This document shows positions 52,141 to 63,560 of a DNA stretch of 64,000 nt, one piece after another. The stretch spans positions 85,061,960-85,125,959 of the forward strand of contig OX377206.1 of NCBI GenBank assembly GCA_947396885.1, given 5' to 3'. The notes beneath the pieces were generated by a model that did no database searches, was not told where the DNA came from, and saw only the letters and a list, made by a program, of their open reading frames with translations. The stretch comes from Heligmosomoides polygyrus polygyrus. Lineage: Eukaryota > Nematoda > Chromadorea > Rhabditida > Heligmosomidae. The translations under genes were made by a program, and so were the position numbers. The stretch's first letter is position 1. The number at the start of each line of letters is the position of its first letter.

Positions 52141-53016
52141 TACCTAAAAAATAATTAAATTCACTTTTGCTTGGTTTCACTTCTAAGAACATAATAGATG
52201 CCTTCAGAAATTGACGGGCATATTACGTTTCGTGATAGCAAAAAAGTCTGATCTTGTCTCACATAGTTTTATGCATTGAATTTTGATAACGCTTCGATAG
52301 AATCCGTTAAAAATTTAGCAGCCACATGTGATGGATTTGTTCAAAAATCCAACAATGAAGTATTGACCTGAGACATTTTTCCTAGAGGTACAAAGTCTTA
52401 GAATGACGGAAGAATACATATACGCAAAATGAAATATCGTCCAAAGGACTGGTTGAAACAAAGCCCAAGTGATCTTCCCGTAATTTAACCCAGTGTTTGA
52501 GGCTTCAAAAAGTATTCTATTGAGCTGCCTCCCTACATAAGAAAAGAAATAAGCAAGCTCACGTGGCTAATTGACAAATGAAGGTTTCAACACTAAGCTC
52601 CGGTTTCTTGCTTTGATGAAAAAATACCAAATTTTTCGAAACGGTAGTTATGCAGTATAATCACCAGATGATGCCAAATAATAGAAAGTTATCTGTGAGC
52701 AATTTGTGGGAACAACCATCGCGGATCCGGGTCGCTCTCAAAGGATCATTTTTCGAATTCGATGAGTTGTTGCCGGGACAACTCATAGTGCAATCCTGGC
52801 AACAAACTAGTAGATTGGAGAACAAATCGTCTGATAAGGATCGTAGAGTAAGGTATGGAAATCTGATGAAAATTTGTTCTGCTCCGGTGGACAAATGGTT
52901 TTTAGACATCCGAGCGGTAGCTTCAAATAACACGTTGCTCAAAGCTGTTAAAACTATTATTTTTCTTGGTTTACAAAAGTATTGATCTGACAGTTGCATA
53001 GAATCGGAAGGATATC
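52141..53016. other. Unassigned region with perfect 9-bp hairpin
   Basis: Overlapping open frames of about 110 codons exist on both strands (52650-52999), neither recognised. ATGAGTTGT-TGCCGGG-ACAACTCAT near 52760 is a perfect hairpin. A decayed transposon is likelier than a gene. Confidence 0.4.
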
Positions 53017-54424
53017 GGCACCTATGTGGATGGGCTCATTCCTGGACCATCGAAGTTGGACGAAGATACATTGGCAGCCATATGACATCGACGTGGTTGT
53101 TGAATCCAGTCCGCATTATGTGAAAACGGATACTTGACCGTTGTGCGGAAGGTGCCCGGAGACTGTGGAGTTAAACTGGCTGACACGTTTCCCCACCAGG
53201 GTCACGTTTGAGGGTAAGATGTCCGATGACTGCAAGAACACAATCACAATTTCAATTCTCAAACTAACGATGCGATGAACGTTTACGAACGACTGATTGA
53301 TGAGAGACTAAGACGAACAGTCGACAGCGCTAAATTTCACTGGCCAGTACTCGTTTGGGAGATGTAGCAAATTTGGTCAGCATATTTGAAATCAGGCTTT
53401 CTCACATGGCGTAGGTTTCTATCAGAAGTTCCATAGGAAGCTAAAGGCACTCTTTGGTAAGGGAGATGGTCCTCATCTCCTAGACGCCATTCTCATCACT
53501 CAGCAGGTGGTGGTGAAATAGAAGCTAGGGACGAAATTGTGTCATGCCATGCCACGTGCCATTCCTGGACATCGAGAAAGCCTACGGTAGGCTACTCCAT
53601 GCCGTGCGCTTGAAGGTCCGTCGAAGGAGAGCTGCACCGGAGTAGGGGTTCACCAGGGATATGCCCTGTGTCAGTTCCTCATCCTGCAAACGCTCGATAG
53701 CATTGTGACTCACTTACAGAAAGGCCCGCCTATTACCATCTCTTACCCGGAGAATATCGCCATCAGGGATGGGCGGAATTTCTGCTTTCTGTTTTCTAAT
53801 TTTCTTCTTTTTTTAATTTTTTGGCCATTTTGAGCAATTTTTTCTGTTTTCTGAGAAAATGGCCAAAAATTGGCCAGAAATCAGAAAAAAGAGCTGCGAG
53901 CAAAATTATATCATAGAAATCCATTTAGAAGCATCCAAAAACTATTATGGAATCATGGGTTTCATTTCAAAACAATGCTTCTAGAGCATTTTAAATGGCA
54001 AGCATGTGGTGTTTTTGGATATGCTCGTGTAGAAATTGCGCCATAAAACCCATTGACTATGCCGCTTTGTTTGTTTGATTGATTGTGTAAGTGTTACTGA
54101 CAAGGATTTCCTCCATTGGACGTTTATCGACTTACATAAATCGGCTTATTTAGTATTCTTTTTGATTTGAACAGTAGTTGGACCATCTGCGATTACTTAC
54201 AACGTTATATTAAGAGAGTAAAACTAGTGTTCTGAGAGGCATTTGAATATGTATTAACTAGCCACATGTCGTAGAGTTACTTTTGGTAGAATTATTCCTC
54301 ACTTCCGGTTTAAAAATTGGAAATTGTTGGCCGGTCATCCCCAACAATGATCGTTTGCAGAGCCTTTGGCGAAGCTGCTTTTCTAACTCTGAACCTTGCT
54401 CAGCTTTTGGCTGTAAAAAAGTTG

Positions 54425-55640
54425 TTCGAGCGAGAGCCAGCAGTGCTTCCATTCGTCGCTGTCGGGTGCCAGAGTGCTCCATTGGGTCCTCCTCGCTCGA
54501 CAGACACAAAGAGCGTCATATCATTCGTTCAGGGCTTTCTCGAAAAAGTCCGACCAATACTTTGGTGGGCGTCCTGGTGTTCTCCTGACATCCCGCGGAA
54601 TCCAGTCGATGACGTCTCCTGTCCAGCGGGTGTCTGCGAAGTGCATTACGTGGCCGGCCCACCTAATTTTCGACGACTTGGCCCATGCGACAGCATCCCT
54701 GATCTTGGAACGTCGGCGATGCTCAGAACTTTGGCCTTCTCACACTTGTGTGTAAATCCTGCCGTCGTATGGCTCAGGTCTCTGAGTAGCAGAGCAGGAA
54801 GAACAGTGGAATAGCTTGGCACGGAGCCGGACGTTCTTCATCTTCTTCGCAACTTCTTCGGAGTTCTTGAAAGCTCACCAGGCCGCTCCTTTCTCTCTGC
54901 CCAGCTCCGGCGCTAGTTCGTTGGCCATGTTGACTTTGCGACCCAGATACACGTAGCTGGAGCATTGTTCGTTCCGTTGAGCGAGAATGGGGCATCAGAA
55001 ATTCGTCCGTTCCTCATGAACATCGTCTTCGTAAGATTCAGCTGTAGTCCAACGTTCTCACATAAACGATCGAAGTCGGCCAGCATTCGCTCCGCTTGAC
55101 TGATGCTCGGTGTTATGAGCACGATGTCGTCAGCGAAACGAAGATGGTGCAGCTGCTGGCCGTCGACCTTCACTCCCATGTCTTCCCATTCTAGTTCGCG
55201 CATGACGTTTTCGAGGGTGGCGCTGAAGAGCTTCGGGGATATGGTATCCCCTTGCGGAAGCCCTCTTTTCACGTTTCTGACGGCGGCGTAATAGAATGGT
55301 GAAATCTTGGTCGCGAATCCACTGTAATGAGTGTAAGAGTCGAATGCCTTCTCAAGGTCAATGAACTTAAGGCACAGCGGCAGCTTGCACTCTCGCAATT
55401 CTTCCATGAGCTTCGTAGAAGGAAAGGTATTCTCGAAGAACGAGACGAACTAGGAATATAGTCTGGCGCTGCCAGTAGTACTCAACGAATCTCTGCACAG
55501 CCTCAGAGTATGTTCCGAGAGTGTGTCTGTAAACTGTATGTAAACAATGGAGGTGAGACATGCAAACAGTGGTCAATGAGCCTTCATCGTGTTTGGTACT
55601 TGAAAAGCCAGTTTTTACTAGCGGGACCATCTAGCGAGTC
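54425..55640 (-). pseudogene. RTE reverse transcriptase fragment inside the hAT unit
   Basis: A long open stretch (55407-54913) reads FIDLEKAFDS, RGLPQGDTISPKLFSATLEN, LHHLRFADDIVLITPS (FADD catalytic box) and LQLNLTKTMFMRNG. The downstream part to 54425 holds the C-terminal region and the TTTTCGACGACTTGGCCC area in shifted frames. Both ends are truncated. It is better preserved than the copy at 8196-9450. Confidence 0.9.
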
Positions 55641-56038
55641 GTCTGATTTGCGATTGCAACTATATTTCGGACTATATCAGTGAGCCCTAAACCAATATGC
55701 TTTAATATGATTGTGGTAGGTTAAATTCATCATTTATAAGCCGCTCTTGCAGTCTTTCGATTAATGTAATCGTTCAGAGGCCGGATTCATTCCGGCCGGA
55801 GTTTACCCTAGGTTACGTGTGTAGTGGGTAGAAATTTAAGCATTGACTATGATTCACACGAGTGAAGCGGTGGGTGAAGGGCAGGGTAGAATCCTATCAT
55901 TCAGAGATTGATAGTTATTATCACCGTCGATTCCAAATTGATAAGCAAATATTCAGAGGTAGACGAGGGTGAGGGGTAAAATTTCATGCGCTACTCAGCA
56001 TTCATGAATACCGGTTTAGAGTGAAGGGTAGTGAAAAA

Positions 56039-56067
56039 CTCTACCCCACTCTGGAGAAGGGGTAGAG
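56039..56067. repeat. 9-bp hairpin just past the small gene's stop
   Basis: CTCTACCCC and GGGGTAGAG enclose an 11-nt loop, within a run of related GGGTAGAG/GGGTGAAG motifs. Confidence 0.6.
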
Positions 56068-56070
56068 CCT

Positions 56071-56581
56071 TTACCAAACCGAATAGCGTTTGCCGATTTT
56101 GCTTTTCATTCCTTTCTTTTCCATGATTTCGTTTTTAGACACACATCCCAATATATCTGAATCAACTACGTCTGGGAACAATTGTTTATTATTATCAATT
56201 AAAAAATATTATGCGAAATAGCGTTCAATAATAAGCTTTTGAAGAGTCCTACCTTCCTCAACCTGATCCTGATTCGCTAGAATCACGTCACCGGCTTCAG
56301 GATAAGGTGGGCCGATCGCTTCGTTTTCCTCAATCGGTAGTTCTTTAAGCGCAATGCAAATATTTCTTACTCACATGGCCGGCACAATGATCTTCGATGT
56401 TCTTGTAGGAGGTTTGAGCTACCATTACGCGTTTGTGTGTGTTGTAGTCACTCCCGTAACGTGTAGGTGTGAGAGTTGGAGTATGGCTACACGTCAGCTT
56501 ATGTAGGTTCACATGTCGGGAATGAACGGAATCTGCTGCTACCAAGAAAGCTGGTAAAATAAGACGCAAAACCTTCCTCAT
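56071..56581 (-). CDS. Putative small secreted protein, 3 exons, 127 aa
   Basis: Exons 56581-56375, 56328-56253 and 56171-56071 join in phase to 127 codons plus stop. The start MRKVLRLILPAFLVAADSVH is a classic signal peptide, with likely cleavage near VHS. The mature part is hydrophilic, with segments TRYGSDYNTHKRVMVAQTS, EAIGPPYPEAGDVILANQD and DVVDSDILGCVSKNEIM, and ends KIGKRYSVW. The dibasic KR after Gly is compatible with peptide processing but not proof. The first intron is 46 nt with a poor acceptor (GATTGAG); the second acceptor (TTCCCAG) is good. An upstream in-frame ATG at 56611 is possible. No family recognised. The gene lies within the hAT-bounded unit. Confidence 0.45.
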
Positions 56582-58040
56582 ATAACTCTCAGTCATCACT
56601 AGTTCTTTCATATGGATATGATCAGTTCGAAATGTAGGCAGTATCCAGTGACAGCCTACCCACTCCTATGAATACCAAATCTACCCTACACCCATCATCG
56701 TCACTAAGCAAGCTTATCAGTGGGTAAGTTTTATCCAGCGAGGTTCATTCGTGAGCAGCTCTTCATGCAGTCGTCAAGGACCCTATTCGACACAAAATTC
56801 CTTTGTTTTTGGTTCTGAAGCAACAAAACAACAATAAACAACCCCAAACATACGCCTTATGGTGTGGGTCAAAGCGAATTGTGTTGAAAACACCCTATTT
56901 AGAGATCGAAATATATATGTATTCTAGCTGGGGAAATAATATACTCTAAGTATATTGCATTATCTCTGTGTCATTGTGAACCACAGTGATAGACGAAATT
57001 CTTTCCCCTTTTCATAGGCGCGTAAACATTTTCTGTGGTTATTATTGGTTTTTCTGTGGTTAATATTTTTTCGCTAAGAAACGGTGTTTCGCTAAAGGTA
57101 CACATGTCCCACCACACATAAGCGTCTAAGGATTAATTATTCTTCGAGGACTTCCACTAACTATCTAATCTACTGGGTAGAAAAGATGTTCACAAATCAA
57201 CTCCGACCTGAATCGAAATGCTCATCACTGGATGAACCGCTCAACGAATTTTTTCGCATGAAATGACTACGCTGATAAACTGTTCATGAATACTAAACTA
57301 ATCCTTCACCCACTATCTTGACAGAGAAAACTTTTTCATCCTTAACCTTACCAATCATGAATCCGGCCTCAGGTGTTTGCTGTGACACGGAGCTGATGAG
57401 TAATGTTGCACATACTTCAAACGTCGACATTCCTAGGATCTATCAGCCAAGGTTTACAATTTGCTGATTGTACTGAATTTGGAGTGCACTAGAAATTTTT
57501 GTAAAGGCTTGCAAGTTAAGTATTCACGACCATATTTCTATTCATACAAAAGCATTCGCTACTGGAAAATGGATCCTTTTGTAGAATAGTTAGGTCGTAT
57601 GATAATTTCAAAATATTGTGTTTTCTGATTTTCTGTTTTCTGGCGTTTTTGGCTTTTATGTTTCCTAATTTCTGTTTTCTGACAAAAGCGATTTTTTGTT
57701 TTCTGTTTTCTGGGAAAATTTTTAAAAGATCCGCCCATCTCTGATCGTCATGTCAGCCGACATCCAGGATGAGCTAGGTCCAGCTGTGGAATTGAGCCCT
57801 CACAAACAACGTAATGCGGTTTAACGCAAAGAACACGACAATAATCTGATCTGATTAGTGCACTGGATCCATCAGGGATTGGCAAGAGGAGGCGATAAAG
57901 AATGTAGACTAAATTCGCTTGCTCGAAAGTGACTTATGCGAAGAAGAAAGTGTGGATCACGCGATTTGGGAGACGGATAAACGCAGAGTGGTTCGAGTAG
58001 AGGGAGAAGATGCACCAGGACACTCTGAATTCTGAAGACA

Positions 58041-58388
58041 TTACAACTGCATACAGAAAAATAGAAAAGTTTTGAAAATATTGTGGTTAAAAAAGTGTGC
58101 AGGAAGGTAGGGAGTTGTTGGAGATGTTGTTTCCATCAGAATAAATTGTGAGGTTGCCGAATGGTTCTGCTTTAAGGTAAAGCTGGCTCTTTTCAATACA
58201 TGGACTTCTAAAGTAACAGACTCGGATATCCAAGATTCAGCGCCTGGAAAACCCTTCTTATCCCGATCATTTAGATATGCAAAACTTTGGGTTTCGATCC
58301 AATGTATACCGTTTTCGGCCATCCTTCCACGCAAATATGAAGCTCTTGAAATCAAGCTGAAAAATGTAGCAACGAGCGTCCTCCACAT
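58041..58388 (-). CDS. Hypothetical open frame, 115 codons
   Basis: Frame starting MWRTLVATFFSLISRASY, then WIETQSFAYLNDRDKKGF, no recognised domain. A good acceptor (CTACATTTTTCAG) just inside would instead favour an exon in another frame. Likely spurious or part of an undetected gene. Confidence 0.2.
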   Translation of the reverse strand: MWRTLVATFFSLISRASYLRGRMAENGIHWIETQSFAYLNDRDKKGFPGAESWISESVTLEVHVLKRASFTLKQNHSATSQFILMETTSPTTPYLPAHFFNHNIFKTFLFFCMQL

Positions 58389-60239
58389 TAAACTAGGAAC
58401 TCTCGGAAAACATTAGGATTATTTTTGTCTGAGAAGAATTCTGTACGACTTTTGTTGGAGCGTTTTAATTTACCTACCTCAACAAGTGAACAAATTACCT
58501 GAAAATTTGCGAAATTTCCATTTTAAAGGAAAAATGACGAGTCAATTATTGTTTTAAAACGCAACGTGGCGGCAGCAATTATAAAATGTACGACAAAACG
58601 CGCCATGCACTGGACTGGATCGTTGTGATTTGTATTTAATTTTTAGCAAAAATTCTGTTCGTCTGGAGTAACATAGGTGTGGGCAGCTATAAAAAACTTA
58701 TACAACCTCTCATTGCTTTTTCATGTAAGCAGCATTTATATTATCAATCAAATGGAAACGTAGTAGAGTATATGGGGCGATCTATTTAACATGCTCAAAA
58801 GCTGTTGCCTTCCTGTACGAGTTTTAAAACACGATTTTTTCTTGAAGATGACTATTTTATAAAATTCTAAATGATGAGTTAATGGGGCGCTTGAATTCAA
58901 AAAGAATTCTCTATTGTAATGTGAAATAATCTCGTTTCGATTTTGAAAATATTCAGTTTGATCCCAAAAGCATTACGCTTGCTTAGATAAGTGTCCAATT
59001 TGATTGGAAAAGTGTCCGGTTTGACGTGAAAACGCCACCCAATCAACAGCTGTCTATTTTGTCTCGTAGATACATAGTGCCCTACTACAATCCAACTTTC
59101 ACTGAATTGGAAATGCGCCAACCTGCCTCCGAGCTTCTGAATTCCGCGCAGTCGATCTCTTTAATCAATGACACCATCGTTTTCTCCCTTTTTTCGGATT
59201 TTTATTTATTTCTTTATCTTTCCTCCTGGTAGTTCCCATCGTATTTCTCATTCTGTAGATCGATTCGCCAGTGGTTTTCTTTTGTTCTCAAGCATCTGCT
59301 TCATGTTCAGAACTAAAGTGTCAGCGGTAGCAGGACAGTGCGCGGAGTGGTCCCTGCGCGACCGCACCTGTGCAATCAATACCCGGCGGGCAGACTTTGC
59401 GATCCTCTTTCCTCGCAATTCTCCTTTGTATCTCCGCGTTCTTTGTTTTCTTATAAACTTCTCCATATTTTAGGGTCGGAGGGGGGGGGGGGGGGTTGGG
59501 AGGATCACATTATAAAAAGTGTCACTAACTAGAAAGAACCAAACACACAATGCTATAGCTCTGCAATGTGCTCTCCTGCGCTCACTTATTCGAACATGAG
59601 AACACGTTTTTTGCTAAGGGAATGTGTGAAGCAGATAAAATCGAGCAAAATGAATATCACTCTTTGTTAGGAAAGCTCTAGTGTAGTCAAAGCTGTAGTG
59701 AAGTGCGTCAGAAATCCGAACCAAGATCTGGTCCAGGGTGTAAACGACACCCGGCGCTTCCAGACACTGCGATACCAAGCGCCCAGGAGCCATTTAGTTC
59801 CTGCCCATTACTAGAAGCGATCTTGATCCAGTGGTTTAGCACTAAAAGGTAACGTGATCCCGTCGACTCCAAGAACACCAAACACACTAGAAGTATGCAT
59901 TCGCATTCTGTCAACTCGAGCTGATCGGTCGGATTTGCAGCAGCGATTGCAGTAACGACTAGATGCACCGTTCTCTTCTATATCATCGTCAAATCTTCGT
60001 TTTCATAGTCACTCATTATCATCTCTGTACTCGTAATGTGCTATATCGAAATCATATAGACCAGAATGAACCCATGGTTGCATGTGTTGAGAGTGAGTTA
60101 TTCAGAAAGCAATCGAGTAAGATAGCTGATTGTGGTGATTCTTCAATCGTGGTGATTCTTCAATCGAGAGGCCTTGTCCTTCACAGTGCTACGGAAAGCG
60201 GAGATCAGATAGTGCACACTATCGCAGTTTGCGGAAGGT
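58389..60239. other. AT-rich region with no supportable gene
   Basis: Open frames up to about 100 codons on both strands without motifs. A 15-nt poly-G tract is at 59481-59495. AGTGTCACTAACTAGAAAG and ACACAATGCTATAGCT near 59520-59560 recur near 60965-61035, a short direct repeat 1.45 kb apart. Confidence 0.5.
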
Positions 60240-60500
60240 TAGTTTCCCTTATTCCATGTTCCGACTATCTTTTGTATTTTTTCATAAATGCCCTTACAAG
60301 GGAACTGTCTGAACGTTACGCCGGAACGGCAAGAACGAGTACTATAGGGAGAATCCCCGTCCTCCAAATAGTAACAGAACATGTTTTGTTTTTGCCGAAT
60401 CCTTGAGGCAAACTCGCGTCTAAAGCTACACGGTAGTGACGAGTTTTCCGGGGCGGGGTTGGACGAGTTTTCGCACAGTATGCAGGCGATCGTTGCGGGG
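60240..60500. repeat. Left member of a 2.9-kb-spaced inverted repeat
   Basis: 60402-60500 (TTGAGGCAAACTCG...CAGTATGCAGGCGATCGT) is nearly identical in reverse to 63328-63416. The preceding part (GAGTACTATAGGGAGAATCC, GTTTTGTTTTTGCCGAATCC) is related to the arms of the foldback element at 13744-14979. A tandem 17-bp duplication (GTGGTGATTCTTCAATC) lies just upstream at 60133-60166. Confidence 0.75.
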
Positions 60501-61070
60501 TCCAAGTGCTCCAATCAATCATCAAGAAACCACCGAACGCTTATCAATCTTCATCTCGCTGGTATGTACTGTTTGGTATCACTTCGCAGTTCGTATGAGT
60601 AGGCTTCTGTACTCAGCAAGAGCCTATGGAATTGCATTGAAAAGGAGACGAATGCTAGGAATGAGCGGTAACTACAATACGAGCATGGAGCTGGAAGGAA
60701 TAGAAAACCTTTAGTTCCCTAAAAATGTGTGCAAACGTTTGCACGTTGGGATGGGCATGAGCTTCTCTTTTCGCTTCCATTAGAGAATTGTCTATGGCTC
60801 ACATGTTATGTTTTGAGGAACTGATGCCATACACCTGTTTGTTCATTGATGGTGGAAATTCCATTTAAGCGGAGTTCTGCAGTAGATGGTTGGACGATTT
60901 TCTTAGTCTGTTATAACGAACTATGCCGCTATGGTAGTTGTCGATGGAGTCACCTTATGAAAGGTGTCACTAACACGAACAGAAAGAAATGGTGGCACAC
61001 CTATAATGAGGAAAACAAACAAACAATGCTATAGCTATGTTCTATGCTCTAGATTTGAGCAGGGGAAGAG

Positions 61071-61125
61071 ACTCCAGGATGTGGCTGGAGTGATGCACCC
61101 GTGTTAAAATTGCCTACATCCTGGA
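61071..61125. repeat. 11-bp stem with 33-nt loop
   Basis: CTCCAGGATGT and ACATCCTGGAG pair across GGCTGGAGTGATGCACCCG... No family identified. The rest of 60500-61600 shows no gene. Confidence 0.5.
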
Positions 61126-61606
61126 GCTCCCTCCCTCGCCGAATACGGAAGCAGACAAAATACGAACCTGCAATCGAAAATAGGAGTTAAGACTGCATTT
61201 ACATTCGCTTTATATAGCTACTCGCCACTCCTGCACCCCACGGCATGCTATGGTGACCTCTCCCCTAACTACCATAGCGCCCGAACTATGTTTAAAGCAG
61301 AAATCTCGATTGCCTGAGGCTGCCCCACAACTTGGTTCCAAGCTTACAAGAGCAGCTGAAAATTAAATAGCCTATCTAAATAACAGTGGATTTGGTCTTT
61401 TGCGCTCCGAAGCAACGTTTGAAACCTTCTGTGGCCAGTGCTTTCCTTCTGTGCTGACATCATTCTCAACGTTGTAGCTGCAAAGAGCAGTTCAGCAAAA
61501 TGTTCTTTGAGTTCGAATAAAAAATGCTATAATCGTTTACTGATGAAGGTTTTTTTTCGTTTCCTTCTGCAAGTCCAAAAACAACAAAGGAACATAAAAT
61601 ATAGAT

Positions 61607-63075
61607 CTACAAGTGCTCCGACACGCCTAACGGCGTGTCTCGCACTTGCGCGCTTCGCGCGACTTTGCACCATCACTGACCTAAAGAAAGTAGCTTTTGT
61701 CAAACTTAAAATTCGCTAACATCTAGGACCTGCTGCGTACTTCATCGGCATCAAGCCGTTCACCACTTCGGTACCTTTCATCATAGACATTTTCTCCACA
61801 CCGTGCAGTAACATCATTGGTTTATGCTGCGCAGTACTTCGGCCCCTCCACTGTGTACACGTCTTCCGAATCCGGGCGTCAGTATCCCCTCACTCGTTTC
61901 TTCTTTCTAGATCTAATTGCTGGTCCGCCTTTACTGGTCTTCCCCCACCCCCCCCCCCCCCCCCTCCACCTTCCTGGTCCCATCCCCTGACCCACTTCCT
62001 TGTTTTCACTATTGACCCCCTACTGGTCTCTTCTTGCTGGCTTCCCCGCCCTGGTCCCTCCTTCAGGTTGTTCCTTTCCTTCCTGGACGCTCACCTGCCC
62101 CATTAAGGGCCCTTACTTTCCTTCTCCACCACCCCTTAGTGGTCCTCTCATGCTCAAGGCAGACGTCAGTGACACGTATTCAGAATCAAACGTTCAGAAA
62201 CGTGTGCAGTTGCCGCTGAGTCAAGCAGGAGGAGGCTACACGTCCTCTGCTGTAACAACATCCCATGTTAACGGCAAATATTGCCCGTGAGAGGTACGCA
62301 AAGGCGCGGATAAAATTTTCCGTTCAACTTGGGATAATGCTGAACTCTGAATGTCATCCACTCGTCACACGACGTCGGTGAACCGCTTCTCGCTCTAGAC
62401 AATTGTTGCGCGACGTATGGAACCCGTATTCTGAATCCATATGCTCAGAAACGCGCGCAGATGTCGCTGTGTCAATAGAGAGGAGGCTGTGCTTCCTCGG
62501 CTGGAGGAGCACCCCGTGATGAATTCTGGATGCGGCCGCTCGCCGTAGACGACGGCGCCTTTGACTCCAGATGCTTGTTGCGCGACAAAGGGGACCCGTC
62601 TTATGGATTCAGACGCTCAGAAGCGCACGCAGATGTCGCTGCGTCAAGCAGGAGGAGGTTGTCCTTACTCTGCTGCAGCAGTAAAGTTCTCCGTTCAACA
62701 TGGGATAATGCTGAGTTCTGAATGCGGCCGGTCGTCGTACGACGACGATGTGGCCTTTGCTTCCTTTATTTTCGCTTCTTCTGAATCCAGACGGTAGTGG
62801 TGCGACGAAGGGAACCCGCCTTCTGGATTCAGGGACTCAGAAACGCGCGCAGATGCCGTTGTGTCAAGCAGGAGGAGGCTACGCGTCCTCTGCTGTAACA
62901 ACATCCCACGTTGAACGACAGACGTTGCCCGCGCGAGGTACGCGGATGCGTCGCAAGGGGTTCCATGAGATTGCGCGTGGTTCCACGAGGCGTATCTCAG
63001 CTAGGTTTCCAACCTGAGTGAGATACGCCTCACCATCTACAGAGCAGGGAGCTAACTCAATTATATAGTGGTAGA
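61607..63075 (-). mobile_element. Helitron-like element, copy 2 (about 1.5 kb)
   Basis: Reverse orientation. The 5-prime end is TCTACCACTATATAATTGAG at 63075, and the 3-prime end has hairpin ACACGCC-GTTA-GGCGTGT plus CGGAGCACTTGTAG at 61607-61640. Body matches copy 1 but with fewer modules, plus a 17-nt C tract at 61948-61964. No encoded helicase. Confidence 0.6.
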
Positions 63076-63327
63076 CGTTTAAGAACTTCGGAAAATGGCT
63101 TCAGCAGAAATGTCTTACCGCTTTTAATCGGCACTTAAAATTATTATCTTTCTCTTGATGGAGCCTTAAGATCATAGGTACACTTGGTGTTACCTCGCGA
63201 GATGGAAGGTCTTATATGTATGTAAACATTGTATTGTGTTCCCATCCTTGATCGAGTCACAGAACAGTTCAGCTCGACGAGGTCCTAGTTGGACGTGGCC
63301 GCGTCGCAGCCGCCAGTCGGTCCCGCG

Positions 63328-63416
63328 ACGATCGCCTGCATACTGTGCGAAAACTCGTCCAACCCGCCCCGGAAAACTCGTCACTACCGTGTAGCTTTAG
63401 ATGCGAGTTTGAGGCA
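63328..63416. repeat. Right member of the 2.9-kb inverted repeat
   Basis: ACGATCGCCTGCATACTGTG through CGAGTTTGAGGCAAAC, the reverse of 60402-60500 with few differences. The two arms frame Helitron-like copy 2. Confidence 0.75.
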
Positions 63417-63490
63417 AACGAGTAGGAGGCTGTAATGGTTAAGGGTCCGCAGAGCGAGCTCTTCACGGCAGCGCAAGATCCCGGTGCCGT

Positions 63491-63560
63491 TGACTGGGAG
63501 CGCAGTGGTAGAAGGCACGCCTCATGTTCGTGAAGTCTAGGGTTCGGCTCCCATTCTACA
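63491..63560 (+). tRNA. tRNA-like sequence
   Basis: AGCGCAGTGGTAGAAGGCAC (A-box-like) and GGGTTCGGCTCCC (B-box-like) are at about tRNA spacing. Stems are incomplete, so a SINE head or decayed tRNA is likely. The remaining bases to 64000 show nothing supportable. Confidence 0.35.

Larger units (their letters stand above)
55777..57370. repeat. 14-bp inverted repeat pair enclosing the small secreted gene
   Basis: GAGGCCGGATTCAT (55777-55790) and its exact complement (57357-57370) are 1.59 kb apart. Motifs GTGGGTGAAGG and TATTCATGAA recur near both ends in opposite orientation. No clear target duplication, so element status is uncertain. Confidence 0.45.
53764..57743. mobile_element. 4.0-kb hAT-bounded element
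   Basis: Termini CAGGGATGGGCGGA (left) and complement of CAGAGATGGGCGGA (right) differ at one base. Flanks ATCGCCAT (53756-53763) and ATCGTCAT (57744-57751) form an 8-bp target duplication with one difference. Dense TTTTCTG/TTTCTGTTTTCT repeats lie inside both ends, as expected for hAT subterminal binding sites. The interruption splits a LINE reading region. Inside are an antisense RTE fragment and a small secreted-protein gene model; no hAT transposase was recognised. Confidence 0.85.
53017..58035 (+). pseudogene. LINE reverse transcriptase remnant, interrupted by hAT element
   Basis: Left part: MNVYERLIDERLRRTVDSA and GVHQGYALCQFLIL are RT motifs (the conserved QG is present), then TISYPENIAI at the insertion point. 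After the hAT element (57752 on) the frame resumes with VMSADIQDELGPAVE, in place of the usual segment after the YADD box. Many stops. It is a different non-LTR lineage from the RTE copies nearby. Confidence 0.75.

Noticed and set aside
52650..52999. Overlapping 111- and 112-codon frames on opposite strands
   Set aside because: Neither has a recognised motif, splice signals or convincing codon bias. Kept only as an unassigned region.
55777..55799. Local palindrome GGCCGGA-TTCAT-TCCGGCC as sole explanation of the 14-bp inverted pair
   Set aside because: The local palindrome is real, but the match at 57357-57370 extends beyond its symmetric part, so the distant pair is kept as a low-confidence feature.
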